A DNA stretch of 64,000 nt from contig NC_080569.1 of the NCBI RefSeq assembly GCF_030253575.1, positions 4,713,501 through 4,777,500 on the forward strand, read 5' to 3'. The number at the start of each line of letters is the position of its first letter. The stretch's first letter is position 1. Source of the stretch: Rhododendron vialii (Eukaryota; Streptophyta; Magnoliopsida; Ericales; Ericaceae). Below are positions 12,901-24,973 of this stretch, in pieces. Made by a program: the position numbers and the translations under genes. The notes beneath the pieces are model-generated. The model saw nothing but the letters and a program-made list of their open reading frames with translations. It had not been told where the DNA came from and ran no database searches.

Positions 12901-13914
12901 CGGAGATTATTAGACTTTCCCTTTTGTTCTCATGTATAGCTTTTGATATGCCGTCCTTCAGCAAAGTTGGAGCACCTTTGGGGAAATTTCTAGGCACAGG
13001 TATACGAGCACTGGATATCGAAGATATTGAACTTGGTCCATCTGGCTTTCTGGAACTACAGGAAGAAATAATAGAGGATTTGAAGCTTGTCTATATCAAC
13101 ATAAGGTTCGACCATAGACTTTCTCAGAACCTCTGTAGTAGCGTATGCTTGAATCATGAACGTGTTTATTAATGTTGTATAGCAAAAACCGTGGAGGGAA
13201 TGAAGCTGCAAAGTTCTTGACAACACTCATTCCACGGGCTCCCGAACTTGTTGCATTGAATGCTGGCTATAATTTTATGCCTTCCCAATCCTTGTTATCT
13301 ATATGCTCTGTCCTGAAGGTTGCAAAAGGTACATGTTTCCAACTGCGGAATTTCTTTTACTTCTGGACATATGCTTAAATGTTTGGGCCCTCATAATTCT
13401 AGAGTGATGGTGATACCATTTGTTGTCCAGAAATCTTATAATTGGAGAGCATTAAAAAATTTTGGATTGCTCTTATTTTTCTACACATTGATAACCCTTA
13501 CTTCTGTTCATACAGCCACCTTTTGTAACCGAATTCAAATGTAAACCATTGTTCTCGGCTCATTTTTATCTTTTACATTGTAACCATCCTTTACTATTGA
13601 TTTGCAAAACTGAATCTTTCTTACAACTCAAAATTGTGATTCCCTTAACAGCAAAGAAAGAGACAAAAAATAGAATTGTTGGAATATCAAAAACGTGAAA
13701 TTTTCTCTTAATGCCATTTACAATCTTGGAGTTTTGACTTTTGGATACTTGGTTTTATCCAGGGAAACTTGAGCATGTAGACTTGACTGGAAATAATTTG
13801 TGTGTTCAATCTGCTGATGCAACTATGCTGGCTGAATTTCAGAAAAATGGAAATCCCATTTTTTTACTTCCTACATTGCCTGCTTCAAATGCTCCTTATG
13901 ACGACGATCCTTAG
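3948..13914 (+). CDS. RNI-like leucine-rich-repeat protein, function unknown (641 aa, 16 exons)
   Basis: Exons: 3948-4074, 4188-4290, 5090-5158, 5276-5437, 6170-6243, 6475-6577, 6877-6919, 8373-8435, 10087-10316, 11892-12012, 12095-12198, 12478-12591, 12708-12878, 12962-13105, 13183-13328, 13763-13914. The phases close and give 641 residues ending in DDDP. The first ~80 residues (ELPSDLFDSLLTCLPPLALHKLQ) resemble the start of plant degenerate-LRR proteins. Next comes a W-rich segment (NFDTLWKTFYKSRWPG, then DWQQIYWEAHLQ) that looks like an F-box/ELA-type adaptor region. From about residue 230 onward there are ribonuclease-inhibitor-like repeats: LQCLELRWI, LKSLEFVHCKLS, LSSLTLSDNHLG, ISVLDLSENN, LQSLHLLNLRGNNL, LEILDISDNPLED and LEHVDLTGNNL. 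The RNI fold usually mediates protein binding, but I do not recognise a named orthologue. Start chosen: the ATG at 3948; a second in-frame ATG lies about 20 codons in (near 4011). The short exon 8 depends on the acceptor TTTTTGCAG at 8363-8372 and is the least certain junction. Confidence 0.85.
5455..5945 (-). mobile_element. LINE 3' fragment with decayed zf-RVT domain, in intron 4 of the LRR gene
   Basis: On the minus strand a frame at 5943-5752 reads SWCNLQDEDTNHQFFISTFSKNI, then KQVCSNCGILKVPPLWNNE and WLIGKLSGK. This matches the C-x-x-C...H-x-x-F-x-C...F-S pattern of the zinc-binding (zf-RVT) domain that follows reverse transcriptase in plant L1-type LINEs, with several key Cys residues lost. 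A T-rich run at about 5455-5466 on the plus strand is the complement of a 3' A-rich tail. This is a 5'-truncated, dead copy lying antisense in the intron 5438-6169. A 20-bp direct repeat (GGTTTTCCCACTAAGC...) occurs at about 5719 and 5757. Confidence 0.6.
10748..11005 (+). repeat. Two-copy tandem duplication, unit 129 bp
   Basis: Copy 1 is 10748-10876 and copy 2 is 10877-11005. Both start CATAATGTGAAAAGGGTGGA and end TTTGAGAACTTGG. They differ at only a few positions (for example GATAACTTGGAAG against GCTAACTTGGAGG, and TTTTTTAG against TTTTTCAG). The duplication lies inside intron 9 of the LRR gene and has no coding content. Confidence 0.92.
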
Positions 13915-16387
13915 GTGTTGGCAAAGTCTCTTAATTTCTGGACCATGGTTATGCTGCAGAACTACATATTGTAGAAATAGAGAAACTTATGCTGCAGAGT
14001 ACTATCTATAGAAGTTGCTGAAGCAGTCGTGAGTTAGTTAGCTATGATGCTTTCTGCTCATCCAAATTACTGATTTCTTAAACTTAGTGGGAGAGAATTT
14101 CCCTGCTACATTCTGTTTAAATGTTTATTGGTTTGCCCTCAATCACTGATTACTTGGGTGTAGCGTTGCTTCTCGGATTCACGCACTTGTGAACAACACA
14201 CAGCAACTGTCAGTTCTTCTGGGTATGACGACGATCTTCTGGAATTTGGTTATGTTATGAGTCTACAGTTAGCCTGTTTACGCTGACAAGACAGAGGCCC
14301 TCAAGGTAGCTGCTACTAGCAATTGGAAATCAAGCACTATTCATCCCAATTTCATATTCAAGTTTGTTATTACTCTGGAACCCTTGTTGATCTGGGAATA
14401 ACACGAGTTACTGAAGCCTTTGAGTCACTTCAAGACTTCTGATTTCTCCTTTGAACGATGCAGACATTTCTGTCCAAAATTCCTAGGTGCTACCTGCTTT
14501 TTATGGAATCATTTTCGGTGGCGTTTATTTCATATTGCAGCATGAAAGCTTGTTTTCAGCAGAGTCAGTACCACATTGGCACACTTGGCTCAAATATCTA
14601 CTGGAACTCAACTTTCATTGGAAATAGTCTACCATTCTATGGTAAGAGTTGCTGCGTTTTGGCTTTTCATTCTTGTTTGCCCATGCTAGTTCAGGATGTA
14701 TGTTTTTTTTTTTTTTTTTTTTTGGGGGGGGGGGGGGGGGTGTTTTTTCGCTGGGAGAATGTGACACTAGGATAAGCTTGGATTCGATCAATCCAATCAT
14801 AACATATGCAGTAGATGTTTTTTGTTGTGCACTATGGCAACACAAGCCAATCTCTTTCGCTGGTCTTTACTTTTCTTATCAGCTAGTACTGCAACTTTGT
14901 GGTGCTCGTGGAACACTGTCCACAACATAACAACCTTTTTCTATTGATTTGAAAGGTTTAACTTTTTTCTCTTCTTTTTTGGTGTAGTTCTGCTTTACTT
15001 CCATGCTCCTCCGGTTTCGTTGTATAGTACTCTACCATTGAATTTACTTAAGCTCCTACTAATATGTGGAGTAATTCGCTTCTATCGGGCTCTGCCTTGC
15101 CTATTGTAGTTTGTGTGTGAGGAGAAGTAAGAGAGAGGAATGGGAGTAATCATTCAATGCTCTCGAGACACAACCGGCCTACTTCATAATCATTCATTGT
15201 TGCGGGTTCGAGGCCAAAATGTATAGATCTCACATTAATTGTAGTGTGTGGAGGGGTACGGGGTGGCGTAATTTCTTAGAGATAGGGGATAAGAATACCT
15301 GGTGGTCCAGGTTGAAGCTTTTTGAAAATGTCAACTGTTGGCAATTACGTCTTCTATTTTATGAATGGCTCTCGTTAATTGCATTGGCCCTACTGTCATC
15401 CGTCCAAATTCTTGATTCGGCCATTACAGAACGGAACATTCTATTAAAACTTTTACTACTTTTTTGAGTGGGACATATACAAGTGCCCTTGAGAATGAAG
15501 GTAAGTATAAATAAAGTTGAAAAACACAAACTAGTTTTTTGGGTTTGACTCCCACTCAGCTTGTTATTCATTATAGTATGTGTTGGGCAAATTCATACGG
15601 AGCTGGGATCCGTACAGAGCTAGGTTTGTCCCGGTTTTAATTGTGATTCCCGACGATGTGATTAGCCTTCCGAACTAATCTGTTCGTTGAATTGGATTCC
15701 GCGTTATTAAAAGCAATACAAAACTCTTTTCCAACAACCCTTATCAGCCAACCTAACGTCAATATTTGTTAACACTCCTACCTTGCAAATACACATTCAG
15801 TGATTGATATATTTAGGTTGGGGACATGATGAAACAAAAGCTGATTGGGGATACATTTTTTCCCTTAAATAATCCTTTATCGAAAAGGGGTTGGTGCAGG
15901 GCTGGCCAGGGGTAAGCCCCGCAAGCCGATTGGCTCGGGCAACCCCGGCAAGGGGCAACAAAAAAAAAAAAATTTGTATGTATACAAAAATAAGAAAAGA
16001 AAAGAAATCCAGCAAAAAAATATATTTATGGGCATCATCCAAAAAATTTTGTACAAATTTTTAAAAAAAAGTAAATATGTATGGTTTCCACCTACTTTAA
16101 AATATTATGATACTTAAGAAAATTTGGAGGGTAAAAAAGAGGTTTTTACATACCTGAGGTGAATAACAGATAAAAAAAATTAGGAGGACAAATTATTAAG
16201 AGAGAAAATTAGGAGAGCTATCAGATAAGAAGAAAAAAAGAAAAGGGACGCTATAGCCAAAACGAGAAGGAACGGATGATGTAATTCAAGTTAAATGGAC
16301 AATATAATCTTGTTTTTGTCCTTTTTTTTTGTTGCTTGTATGTCTTTTTTTATACTTAAACACTAGTGGGCAACGAGCCCTGTTATT
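13915..16387. other. 3' UTR of the LRR gene and intergenic DNA with a poly(T)-poly(G) tract
   Basis: The first part is probably 3' UTR. Around 14704-14741 there is an uninterrupted T run followed directly by a G run; open frames across it are only homopolymers. Around 15895-15975 a GC-rich patch (GGGGTAAGCCCCGCAAGCC, then AACCCCGGCAAGGGGCAAC) followed by an A run resembles the end of a decayed repeat. No gene is supported. Confidence 0.5.
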
Positions 16388-16750
16388 CGCAATAAAGATT
16401 TGCAGACAACCACATAAGGAAAAACTCGTTTGGGCCCATTCTAGGTCCCACAAAAATCTAGAAAAATATCCATAAATTTTTTAATATTATTTTATGGGGC
16501 CTTGTAAAAAATCAGCTCTAATGGACATCAGTAAGTGTTACTTTTGAATTCATATGGGCGAATTGAGCAATTTCGCCCCAACGAATCCAAAAGTAATACT
16601 TACCGATTGATATCCCTTGGAGCCGATTTTTTACAAAGCTCCATAAAATAATATTCAAAAAATTTTGGATATTTTTCTAGATTTTTGTGAGACCCGGAAT
16701 GAGCCCAAACGCATTTTTCCTTGCGTGGTTCCCTGCAAATCTTCCTTGCG
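16388..16750. mobile_element. Foldback (long inverted repeat) element A, about 363 bp
   Basis: The two halves are near-perfect complements. On the left, after CGCAATAAAG, comes ATTTGCAGACAACCACATAA and then AAATCTAGAAAAATATCC. The complement of the right arm gives CGCAAGGAAG, ATTTGCAGGGAACCACGCAA and AAATCTAGAAAAATATCC. The arms are about 150-170 bp and only a short loop separates them, so the whole element can fold into one long hairpin. No coding capacity and no clear target-site duplication. Confidence 0.85.
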
Positions 16751-16790
16751 ATTAGAATTTTTGAGGAGTCTTGCTACCGGTACAGATTTT

Positions 16791-17131
16791 TGTGCACAGA
16801 TTGTGCACAGATTTTGTTATGGGGCCCACCACGGGTCCCACACAAATCATCCAAGCCGTTCATTAAATGTAAAACATTTTTTCAAGGGTCTCCGTAAAAA
16901 ATAAGCTCAATCCAATACCTATAGGTGCTTCATCCAACCATCTAACTTTTCATTCAGATTTTCGGATAATGAAAAGTTATACGATTGGATCGAGCATCTA
17001 TAGGTATCGGATTGAGATTATTTTTTACGGGGACCCTTGAAAAAATATTTTACATTTAATGAACGGCTCGGATGATTTGTGTAGGACCCGTGGTGGGCCC
17101 CATAACAAAATCTGTGCACAATCTGTGCACA
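16791..17131. mobile_element. Foldback (long inverted repeat) element B, about 341 bp
   Basis: A second, unrelated palindromic element starts 40 bp after element A. It begins TGTGCACAGATTGTGCACAG and ends with the complement, CTGTGCACAATCTGTGCACA. The inner arms also match (GGGGCCCACCACGGGTCC against GGACCCGTGGTGGGCCCC; TTCATTAAATGTAAAACATT against AATATTTTACATTTAATGAA). The arms are about 150 bp. It holds no gene; short open frames within it are mirror images of each other. Confidence 0.85.
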
Positions 17132-20093
17132 GATTGTATGTGTGGGTAGACTTTCTGATTTTTGAGTGGGCAACCAAGCGGAAGGTCGGGCTTGGGCAAT
17201 CCAAATATCGGGGCCGACACTGGGTTGGTGGCTTGGCTTTGTCATGAAGTTAGCTCTTTTTATTGTATGTGTGTGTGTCAATCATCCCCCTCTTGACCCT
17301 TATCCTAATCCCTCCCTAAACTTAATTAACAAAGGTCCTTTACCCAAAGCAAAATTAATTAACAAATGAGATGGTGTGTGTTGAAACTGATGGACGTTTC
17401 AACAAACCACTTTGTGTGTACCAAAAAAACAAACAAACAAATCACTCTCTGTAGTTTTCTTGGTGAAACGTTTTGTCAGTATAACAACTTGATTGTTCCC
17501 ATCAATTCTTCCCAAGAGATTTTTTATTTTGATGTGAGGATGAAATATGCGAGTTCACGGGTTAAGTCTTCTACTGTTATGCTCTTACACAATTAATCTC
17601 CTAGGATTTTTTTTTTCCTTTTCCCCAATTGAAGTCGACTTGAAAGAATGACCATCTGTTCTCCGGAAAATCAAGGTTCACACACAACCTATCCTTTTTC
17701 ATTTTTTATTAAAATATACCCAAAAGTAGCTACAACATATTAAATTGTAGATATTGTACAGAAATGTTGCACATGAATGGAGTATTATACTCCGTTGGGA
17801 CCCCTCTAATAGACTATGAGATCGATTTTTAAGGATTACTCGAGAGACGCTGCATAATTTAGATTGAATGGTCTGAGTTATAAAAAGTACGAGAATTGTG
17901 TGAACCATTATATATTTTGATGGAAAGTAAAGTTGGTATTCCTATGCAATCCACAATTGGCAGTTGTTGTTTACTATGATATACTGTGCTAAAAATCACT
18001 ATACACATGGTTTAGAGAGAGAAAATGAGCCTTCATTTCAAATGCATTCAAGTACAATAGGAATAACGGATTCTCTTTGTTTACGTACCTACTAATACTT
18101 TATGGCAGTAATTTACATATGCCATTGTTAATTAGGTTTGTCAGAGAGCAGTTTAGTTCGCATCACTGTAAAGTGAAGACACATGATCGCTCTGGTAAAA
18201 ACATGTGACTTGCAAGCCCACTGTTTTGTTAGTATTTTTTTTTTCCAATATTTAGAGGGTACTTTTATTGATACAAAAATCATACACAGGGAACGGGCAG
18301 CCAATCTTAAGGAGGGAGGAAAGTAATTACAAAGCAAAAATGATACTCACACAACAATTCAAATACAACCTCTCACATATATGTGGACTCCACACACACA
18401 CTACTATGTGTGGACTCCACATGTCTGTGAGAGATTGTGTAAGTTATTGTGTTTGGATCGTTGTGTAAGTAACATTGTTGATTACAAAGGAAGCCTAAAC
18501 TTACAAAATAACATTCAGAATTTTACACAGACAAGACTCGTCTTCAATCTCGAAAAGCCATAAAAATGACGTAGAAAACCTACCATAACAACACCCATAA
18601 GAGGTGAAAAAGTTCCGCGTTGGGGAGAAAGACACACAAACACCAACAAAAACAACAAACAATTGCAAACCTACGAGCAACAACAGATCCACACACCTAA
18701 ATCCAACTGCAGATTAAGACCGCAACCCTCACTGTTGCCACCACCGTTGCCACTGGGGCAGCCGAACACTGCAAAGACCATGGATTGGATCCCCGATCAT
18801 CACAGCAGCCACACCCTACCATCCAGCAACACCAACTCCTACCTCTGTCCCAAGAACTACAAACTCGTCCGGAAGCGAACTTATGCGACACCCAGAACAA
18901 CAAGGACGGAGTTGGCATGATACCGTCGATGGAGCTGCACATGGTGAGAAAGATCGGAAAGAAATTACAGAAGATTAGTAGAAATCAGGTCGCATAATCC
19001 TCCAATAATACTCTAAGTTCTCGCTCTACGCTTTTGTCCTCACTCCTCGCTCTCACAATTCTAATGGTTCAAAAAACGTTTCTACGCTCTCGTTTACAAT
19101 TAAAAGTTGACTTCATTAAATACTCCATTTGAAGCTTTGATGGAAACTTTACATTTGGGTTCATGGGCAAACACAAACCCATGTCATGAGCATTATCAAT
19201 TCTGATATCCTCAAATGTTTGTACCGTACAACTATGTTGCTAAAATTTATTACAGTACTTGTATGTTTTGTAGAGCGACACCATCCCCGGTCAAGACCAA
19301 CCAGTCAACCACCGTTGCTTCCACCTTGAACCACCACCATTGCTGCCTCCGAATTTAGGCAACCAGCCACTATTAAGTGATCGGAAATCGGAATCATGGG
19401 TTTGAAGTTGTGGGGCGTGGGAACTAAGAAAGGAGGATGAGGCTATATTTGGAAATTAGAATTTAGGTATAATTGAATTTGGTGTAGGTATTAAGAAAAA
19501 GAGGAGGTGTGAATAGAACTTTCTCATTAAAATATGGAGTGCACATTATATTTTCCTCATCTAACTAGTACAATAAACAACAAAATTACGTCGCTCATCT
19601 CAAATTTAGCCCTTGATAGAATAAAAATATAAAAATGCTAATGATAGCCCAATAAACTGTCAATAAGATAAGAGAAGAAGAAAAAAAAATACAGTTTCCT
19701 ACCCATTAAAGTTTCTTAAAAAGTGTTATTAGTGTATAATTTTTTTAAAAATATTTTTGTCTTATTTGATTGTCAATAGCATAAATAATAAAAAAAAGTA
19801 ATGATTTTCACACTTTTTTTTATTTATAAGTGAACTCTTTTTTCTGTCTTTTATGAAAAAATAATACACAAAAATTTCATTAAATGACAAAAAAAATGAA
19901 GTGTCTCGTTTTCAAAAGAGAGAGAATGAAATTAATTTTCCTAAAAAAATCTCCAAACTTTGTTTTTATCAACAACCCAGCCTAGATTACCTGTATCCAA
20001 GTTTCTGTTTCCAGCCGTATGTTTACTCACTTCCCCCCCTCCGATCTAGAAAAACCATTCCCCTCCGTCTCTCTCTCTCTCCCTCCTCCACTG

Positions 20094-20126
<33 letters not shown>

Positions 20127-20263
20127 ACTACTCTCTCTCTCTCTCTCCACTCTCTCCGTCACTCCACCAACTCCCTCGAACCCCACCGTCTACTTCTCCT
20201 CAGATCTGAGCCACCCACCACTAGATCCACCCCTACCAAACCCTACATTCCCAACCCAATCCA
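17132..20263. other. Intergenic region and CLASP promoter/leader
   Basis: AT-rich DNA without a convincing gene. Notable items are a small palindrome at about 18371-18433 (CTCACATATATGTGGACTCC ... GGACTCCACATGTCTGTGAG), a T-rich segment at about 18233-18330 resembling the reversed 3' end of a LINE, and a more GC-rich patch at 18700-18940 whose overlapping frames on both strands look like low-complexity Pro/Ser/Thr sequence. From about 20054 to 20160 there is a CT-rich stretch, which is probably the 5' UTR of the CLASP gene. Confidence 0.5.
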
Positions 20264-23200
20264 ATGGAGGAGGCGCTCGAAATGGCGCGCTCCAAGGACA
20301 CCAAGGAGCGAATGGCCGGCGTGGAGCGCCTCTACCAACTCCTCGAAGCTTCCAGAAAGACCCTGTCCTCGTCCGAAGTCACCGCGCTCGTCGACTGCTC
20401 AATGGATCTCTTGAAAGACAACAACTTCAGGGTTTCCCAGGGGGCGCTGCTCGCCCTCGCCTCCGCAGCCGTTCTGTCCGGCGAGCACTTGAAGCTTCAC
20501 TTCAATGCCCTGGTTCCAGCCGTCGTTGAGCGGCTGGGTGACGGGAAACAGCCCGTTCGCGATGCCGCCAGGCGCCTCTTGCTCACTCTCATGGAGGTAT
20601 AATTGGATGCACTGGAGATATATATTTCATTCGAGTAAATGTTGCTAAGTGATTTGATTATGGTTGTTATGGCCAAATTGATTACTTTTACCCGAATTCG
20701 AGTGAAAATTTGGCTAAAGCTTTATTTGGTACGAAACACTCCAATGGGAAAACCCAAATCTAATCACAAATTTGAGCAAAAGCTTCATTAATGGCATGGT
20801 TTTAAATTTGGGAGGGAAAAATAGCCTTACAAATGAGTATTTCGTGTATGTTTGAGTCAACGAGTGGGGGTTGTAACTAACATCTTGTTTTTGAGTAAGG
20901 GCAAGGGATGGGGATGTTCTTATATGATGTTAATTTATTTAGGGAATATAGGAGAAGAGGAATTTGTGTTTAGCGGGGATGGGTTTTGCTCGTTTTGTTG
21001 TTGTATATCTTATGTTGCTAAGGCGGTGATTTAGTTCAAAGTGCGTGGAATGTGAAAATATTGACTTTTTAGAGCAACTCCAATGGGGGTTTGTCATAGT
21101 TATTTTCCAGCCCCAAATGGAAAATCTGGTCTCCAATGGGGGATGGAAGAGGGGATGGAAAATAGCTTTGATGGTTATGGGGATGGATATATCCATTATA
21201 TCCATCCCTATATGCAAAGATGCATCCCTAGCCAGCTCAGCAAATCAACCAATTTACCAGAAAAATGGACGGCTGGAGTATACCTGGGTCGCGGTGTTGT
21301 GTTATTATTGTTTTTTTCAATCTTTAATTAAGTTGAATTAATTTGGGGAAAATAAAATGGAAAAAAAGTTAGTTAATCAATTTTTCATCCCAAAATAACT
21401 ATCCATCCCCCCATTGGAGAGGAGGGAGTCCTATTATCCATCTAACTAACTTTTAACCACTTTTTCACACTGAAATAACTATCCATCCCCTCATTTTCCA
21501 TCCCCCCATTGGACTTGCTCTTAGATGGAGTTGAGGTTTAGGTTTGGTAGATACATGAGGGGTTTAGTTAATGGAGCCTTGTGGAACGAGGGTGGAAGAT
21601 GGATTAGAAATAGAAGTGGTGTATTTTGTTACTTATATGAAATAGTATCCTATAACTATAGTACTTGACATGAAGGATTTCAAATTACTCATATTAACTA
21701 GTTTTCTTAAATCCGTCATCTTCCGGATAGAGTGCATTTTTACTTTGTCGTAAGAGTACAGAACCTACTTTTATTGTCCTTTGAGTAGATCATATTACCC
21801 GTGTGTAGATGGCATGTCATATCCTTGTACTTATTTCTTCATACCTGTGGAAGGAACAGGAAAAACAGACAGTTTCCATTTAGGTTGTGATTGTTTTTGT
21901 CAGGTTTCTTCACCAACTATCATTGTTGAGAGAGCAGGGTCTTATGCTTGGGCACACAAAAGTTGGAGAGTGCGAGAAGAGTTTGCTCGTACTGTCACAT
22001 CAGCTATTGGTCTTTTTGCATCTACTGAGCTTCCGCTTCAACGAGCTATTCTTCCTCCTGTATGGTTATTGACTTTATTTTGAGAAGTTTTAAACTGATG
22101 TCTTTTGTAGGTAGTTATTTAACTTTGCTGGAAAAGAGAGAGCTAGAACTTACTAGTTTTTTGTTGGATGATCAGATTTTGCAGATGTTGAATGATCCAA
22201 ATCATGCCGTGCGGGAAGCAGCTATATCATGCATTGAGGTTTGTAGAATTCATGGGGGAATTGTTCTTATAGCACTTACCCAACTGGAAAATTCCGATCT
22301 CAACTAGTCTTGGAGAATATCATTTTCTTTACGTTCTTTTGCCAAAGGGCTGTGACAACTTTGTGCTCTTTTCCTGAACTTAATTTTTTGGCAACTTAAG
22401 GTTTCACTCCAGAAAACAACAATAAAAATGGAAATCATATACGTGAGCTGTGTTTCTTCTAGATGGGAGGGGTATTAGTCTTCAGGTTTCTAAACATGGT
22501 GCACTTGAGGAAGTTATTCGAGTCTCTGCACGCAGCAGATGGGTTGAAGGAGAATCTAAGACCAGCCCCACATAATTTATTTCACCAAGAGGCTACTTGA
22601 AAAAGCAAATCTGAGATTGAAGCCGTGGCTCTTAAACATTGGGGACTTAGCTTAAAGTGTTCACTCTGTTGGAAATCTGTCTTGTTCTGATGGCCAAATG
22701 CAGCTTTTATGCATCCTGCTACTTCTGTGGTAGCTGATCCTGTACAGAGCTTATTGAACTGCTTCTATTCTGTGGGCCATCCTAGAACTGAATTAGGTAC
22801 ATGAGTAGGGAGGAAGGAGGATACAATGATACATATGAAGCTCAAACACTGTATTGGGCATAGGGAAGTTGCACATATAATGCATCAGTATGTCCTGCAC
22901 ATAGAGTACTGCTATAACTAATGTTCTTTGGGAAGTTGTTTGGAAGAATGAGGTGTAAGATAGTAGCAAGGAGAAGATCACATATTTGATATAGGTAGAT
23001 GCTGTGGGCATGTGAGAAGCCATCATGCAGGAAGACATGACATGCATTGTGTGAAGTTGTTACAGGAAGTATGAATCATTGACCAAGACATCAGGAGTTG
23101 TTAGAGGGAGTTACTATAAAATTTATAAGCATTTAAGGAGTTTGTTTCAATTGACGTACCATTGTCAAGTGGTCTCTTCTTGTCCCCTAAAAGTCTAACA

Positions 23201-24927
23201 TGGAATGCAGTTTCTAATTCTGAATATCTCTGCTCAACTATTCAGGTTTGTTTCGACAGGGAGTTCACATCTTTGGATGTTAACCTGATTCATGTTTCCT
23301 TCTCAGGAGATGTATACTCAGGTTGGGCCACAATTCCGCGACGAACTTCAGCGTCATAATCTTCCGACATCATTTGTGAGTCGCTTCAGTTTGCTCTCAG
23401 CTTGTCACAACTTTCAAGTTCCTGAACTACTGTCAATTCAGTTTTTAATATTTATGTTTCTGTCTGTTTCAGTTTATGTGGTTTTAGTGTAGAACAAAAT
23501 GGAAGCTTTAGTGAGTTAATATTACATGTCAATTGTCTTTACTGACATGGTATCAAACTGCAGTTGAAAGACATTACTGCCAGGCTAGAGAGAATTCAAC
23601 CAAAAGTCCACTCCTCGGATGGACTTCCAAATAATTACACTGCTGTTCCGATCAAGCCTGCTAACCTTAACCCAAAAAGGAGCAGTCCAAAAGCCGCCAA
23701 GAATTCCACTCGGGAGGTGTCTCTCTTCGGAGGTTTGTGTGCTTAACCCTAAATGAATACATAGAGTACAACTTGTGAATGAACCTAATGCGTACATCAC
23801 TACATCGAGTAATTCATGTGAATGAACCTAATGCGTACATCGAATAATTCATGTGAATGAACCTAATGCGTACATCGAATAATTCATGTGAATGAACCTA
23901 GATATAAATGCATCCGGTGAATTAACATGTGTTTAATGTATCTAAATGATATTCATGCAATTACTAGATTCATGATGATCCTTGAGTGACCGATCTTTGA
24001 ACGACCCATGCTGCCCCCGTTTAGGATATCTGCAATTACCAAAATACCCTTATTTAGCAATTTACTGGTTTTTGTTGAGCTCAACATATTCCCAACTTAA
24101 AACGAGTAAATCAATGATAAGCAGTTAAGATGTCTAGAAATGCATTTCTATGGATCTCTTGTATTATGCCTACAAACTCACATCCACTAGCTTGAACCAA
24201 GTATGTTCTTCTGATAACAGAATACTGTAAAGAATTTTGCTCCATAGGAGATTTCCTTACCAATATTCTAGACGCCTTATTCATAACCACAATGTTACCA
24301 TGAGGTGGACTCCCTTATCCATTGTATGACAAACAACATCTGAACTGACCATGTTGTCTTTCACTTCCTGTGTGGTTGGAGCAAGGTTGAAGCAGCACTA
24401 TTGCTGTTAACTTTATTTCACTTGATTTGTAGGAGATGGTGATGTTACAGAAAAACCAGTTGACCCAATTAAAGTTTACTCCGAGAAGGAGCTAACGAGG
24501 GAATTTGATAAAATTACTTCGACTCTCGTACCTGAGAAAGATTGGTCTGTCCGTATCGGAGCCATGCAGAGAGTTGAAGGTCTTGTTATTGGAGGTTTGT
24601 TGCCCATCCTTCCCTAAAATGTATATTTTACTTTTTTTAAGTGTGTATTTCTTTGGTAATATCTTGATGCACTGGTTTGTTCGCTGTGTTTTCTTCTTGG
24701 TTGAGGCAAGGAGATATAATGTTCCTTGGCATCTAATATGGCACAGCTGTGTTAACATAGTATGATTTTACTGGAAGATATGACATTGACTATCATTTGT
24801 CAACTATTTCCTTCTACCAGGAGCAACTGACTATCCATGTTTCCGTGGACTTCTGAAACAACTTGTTGCCCCCTTGAGCACTCAATTGTCTGATCGAAGG
24901 TCTACCATTGTAAAACAGGTAGATTTT

Positions 24928-24973
<46 letters not shown>

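Noticed and set aside
14458..14930. Open frames of about 76-105 residues across the poly(T)/poly(G) tract
   Set aside because: They consist of long Phe/Gly or Lys/Pro homopolymers produced by the tract.
18501..18942. Overlapping open frames on both strands near 18.7 kb
   Set aside because: Low-complexity Pro/Ser/Thr and Cys/Trp-type translations typical of GC-richer non-coding DNA; no conserved motif or splice context.
20019..20414. 131-residue Ser/Leu/Pro frame over the CLASP leader
   Set aside because: Generated by the CT microsatellite and an out-of-frame reading of exon 1.
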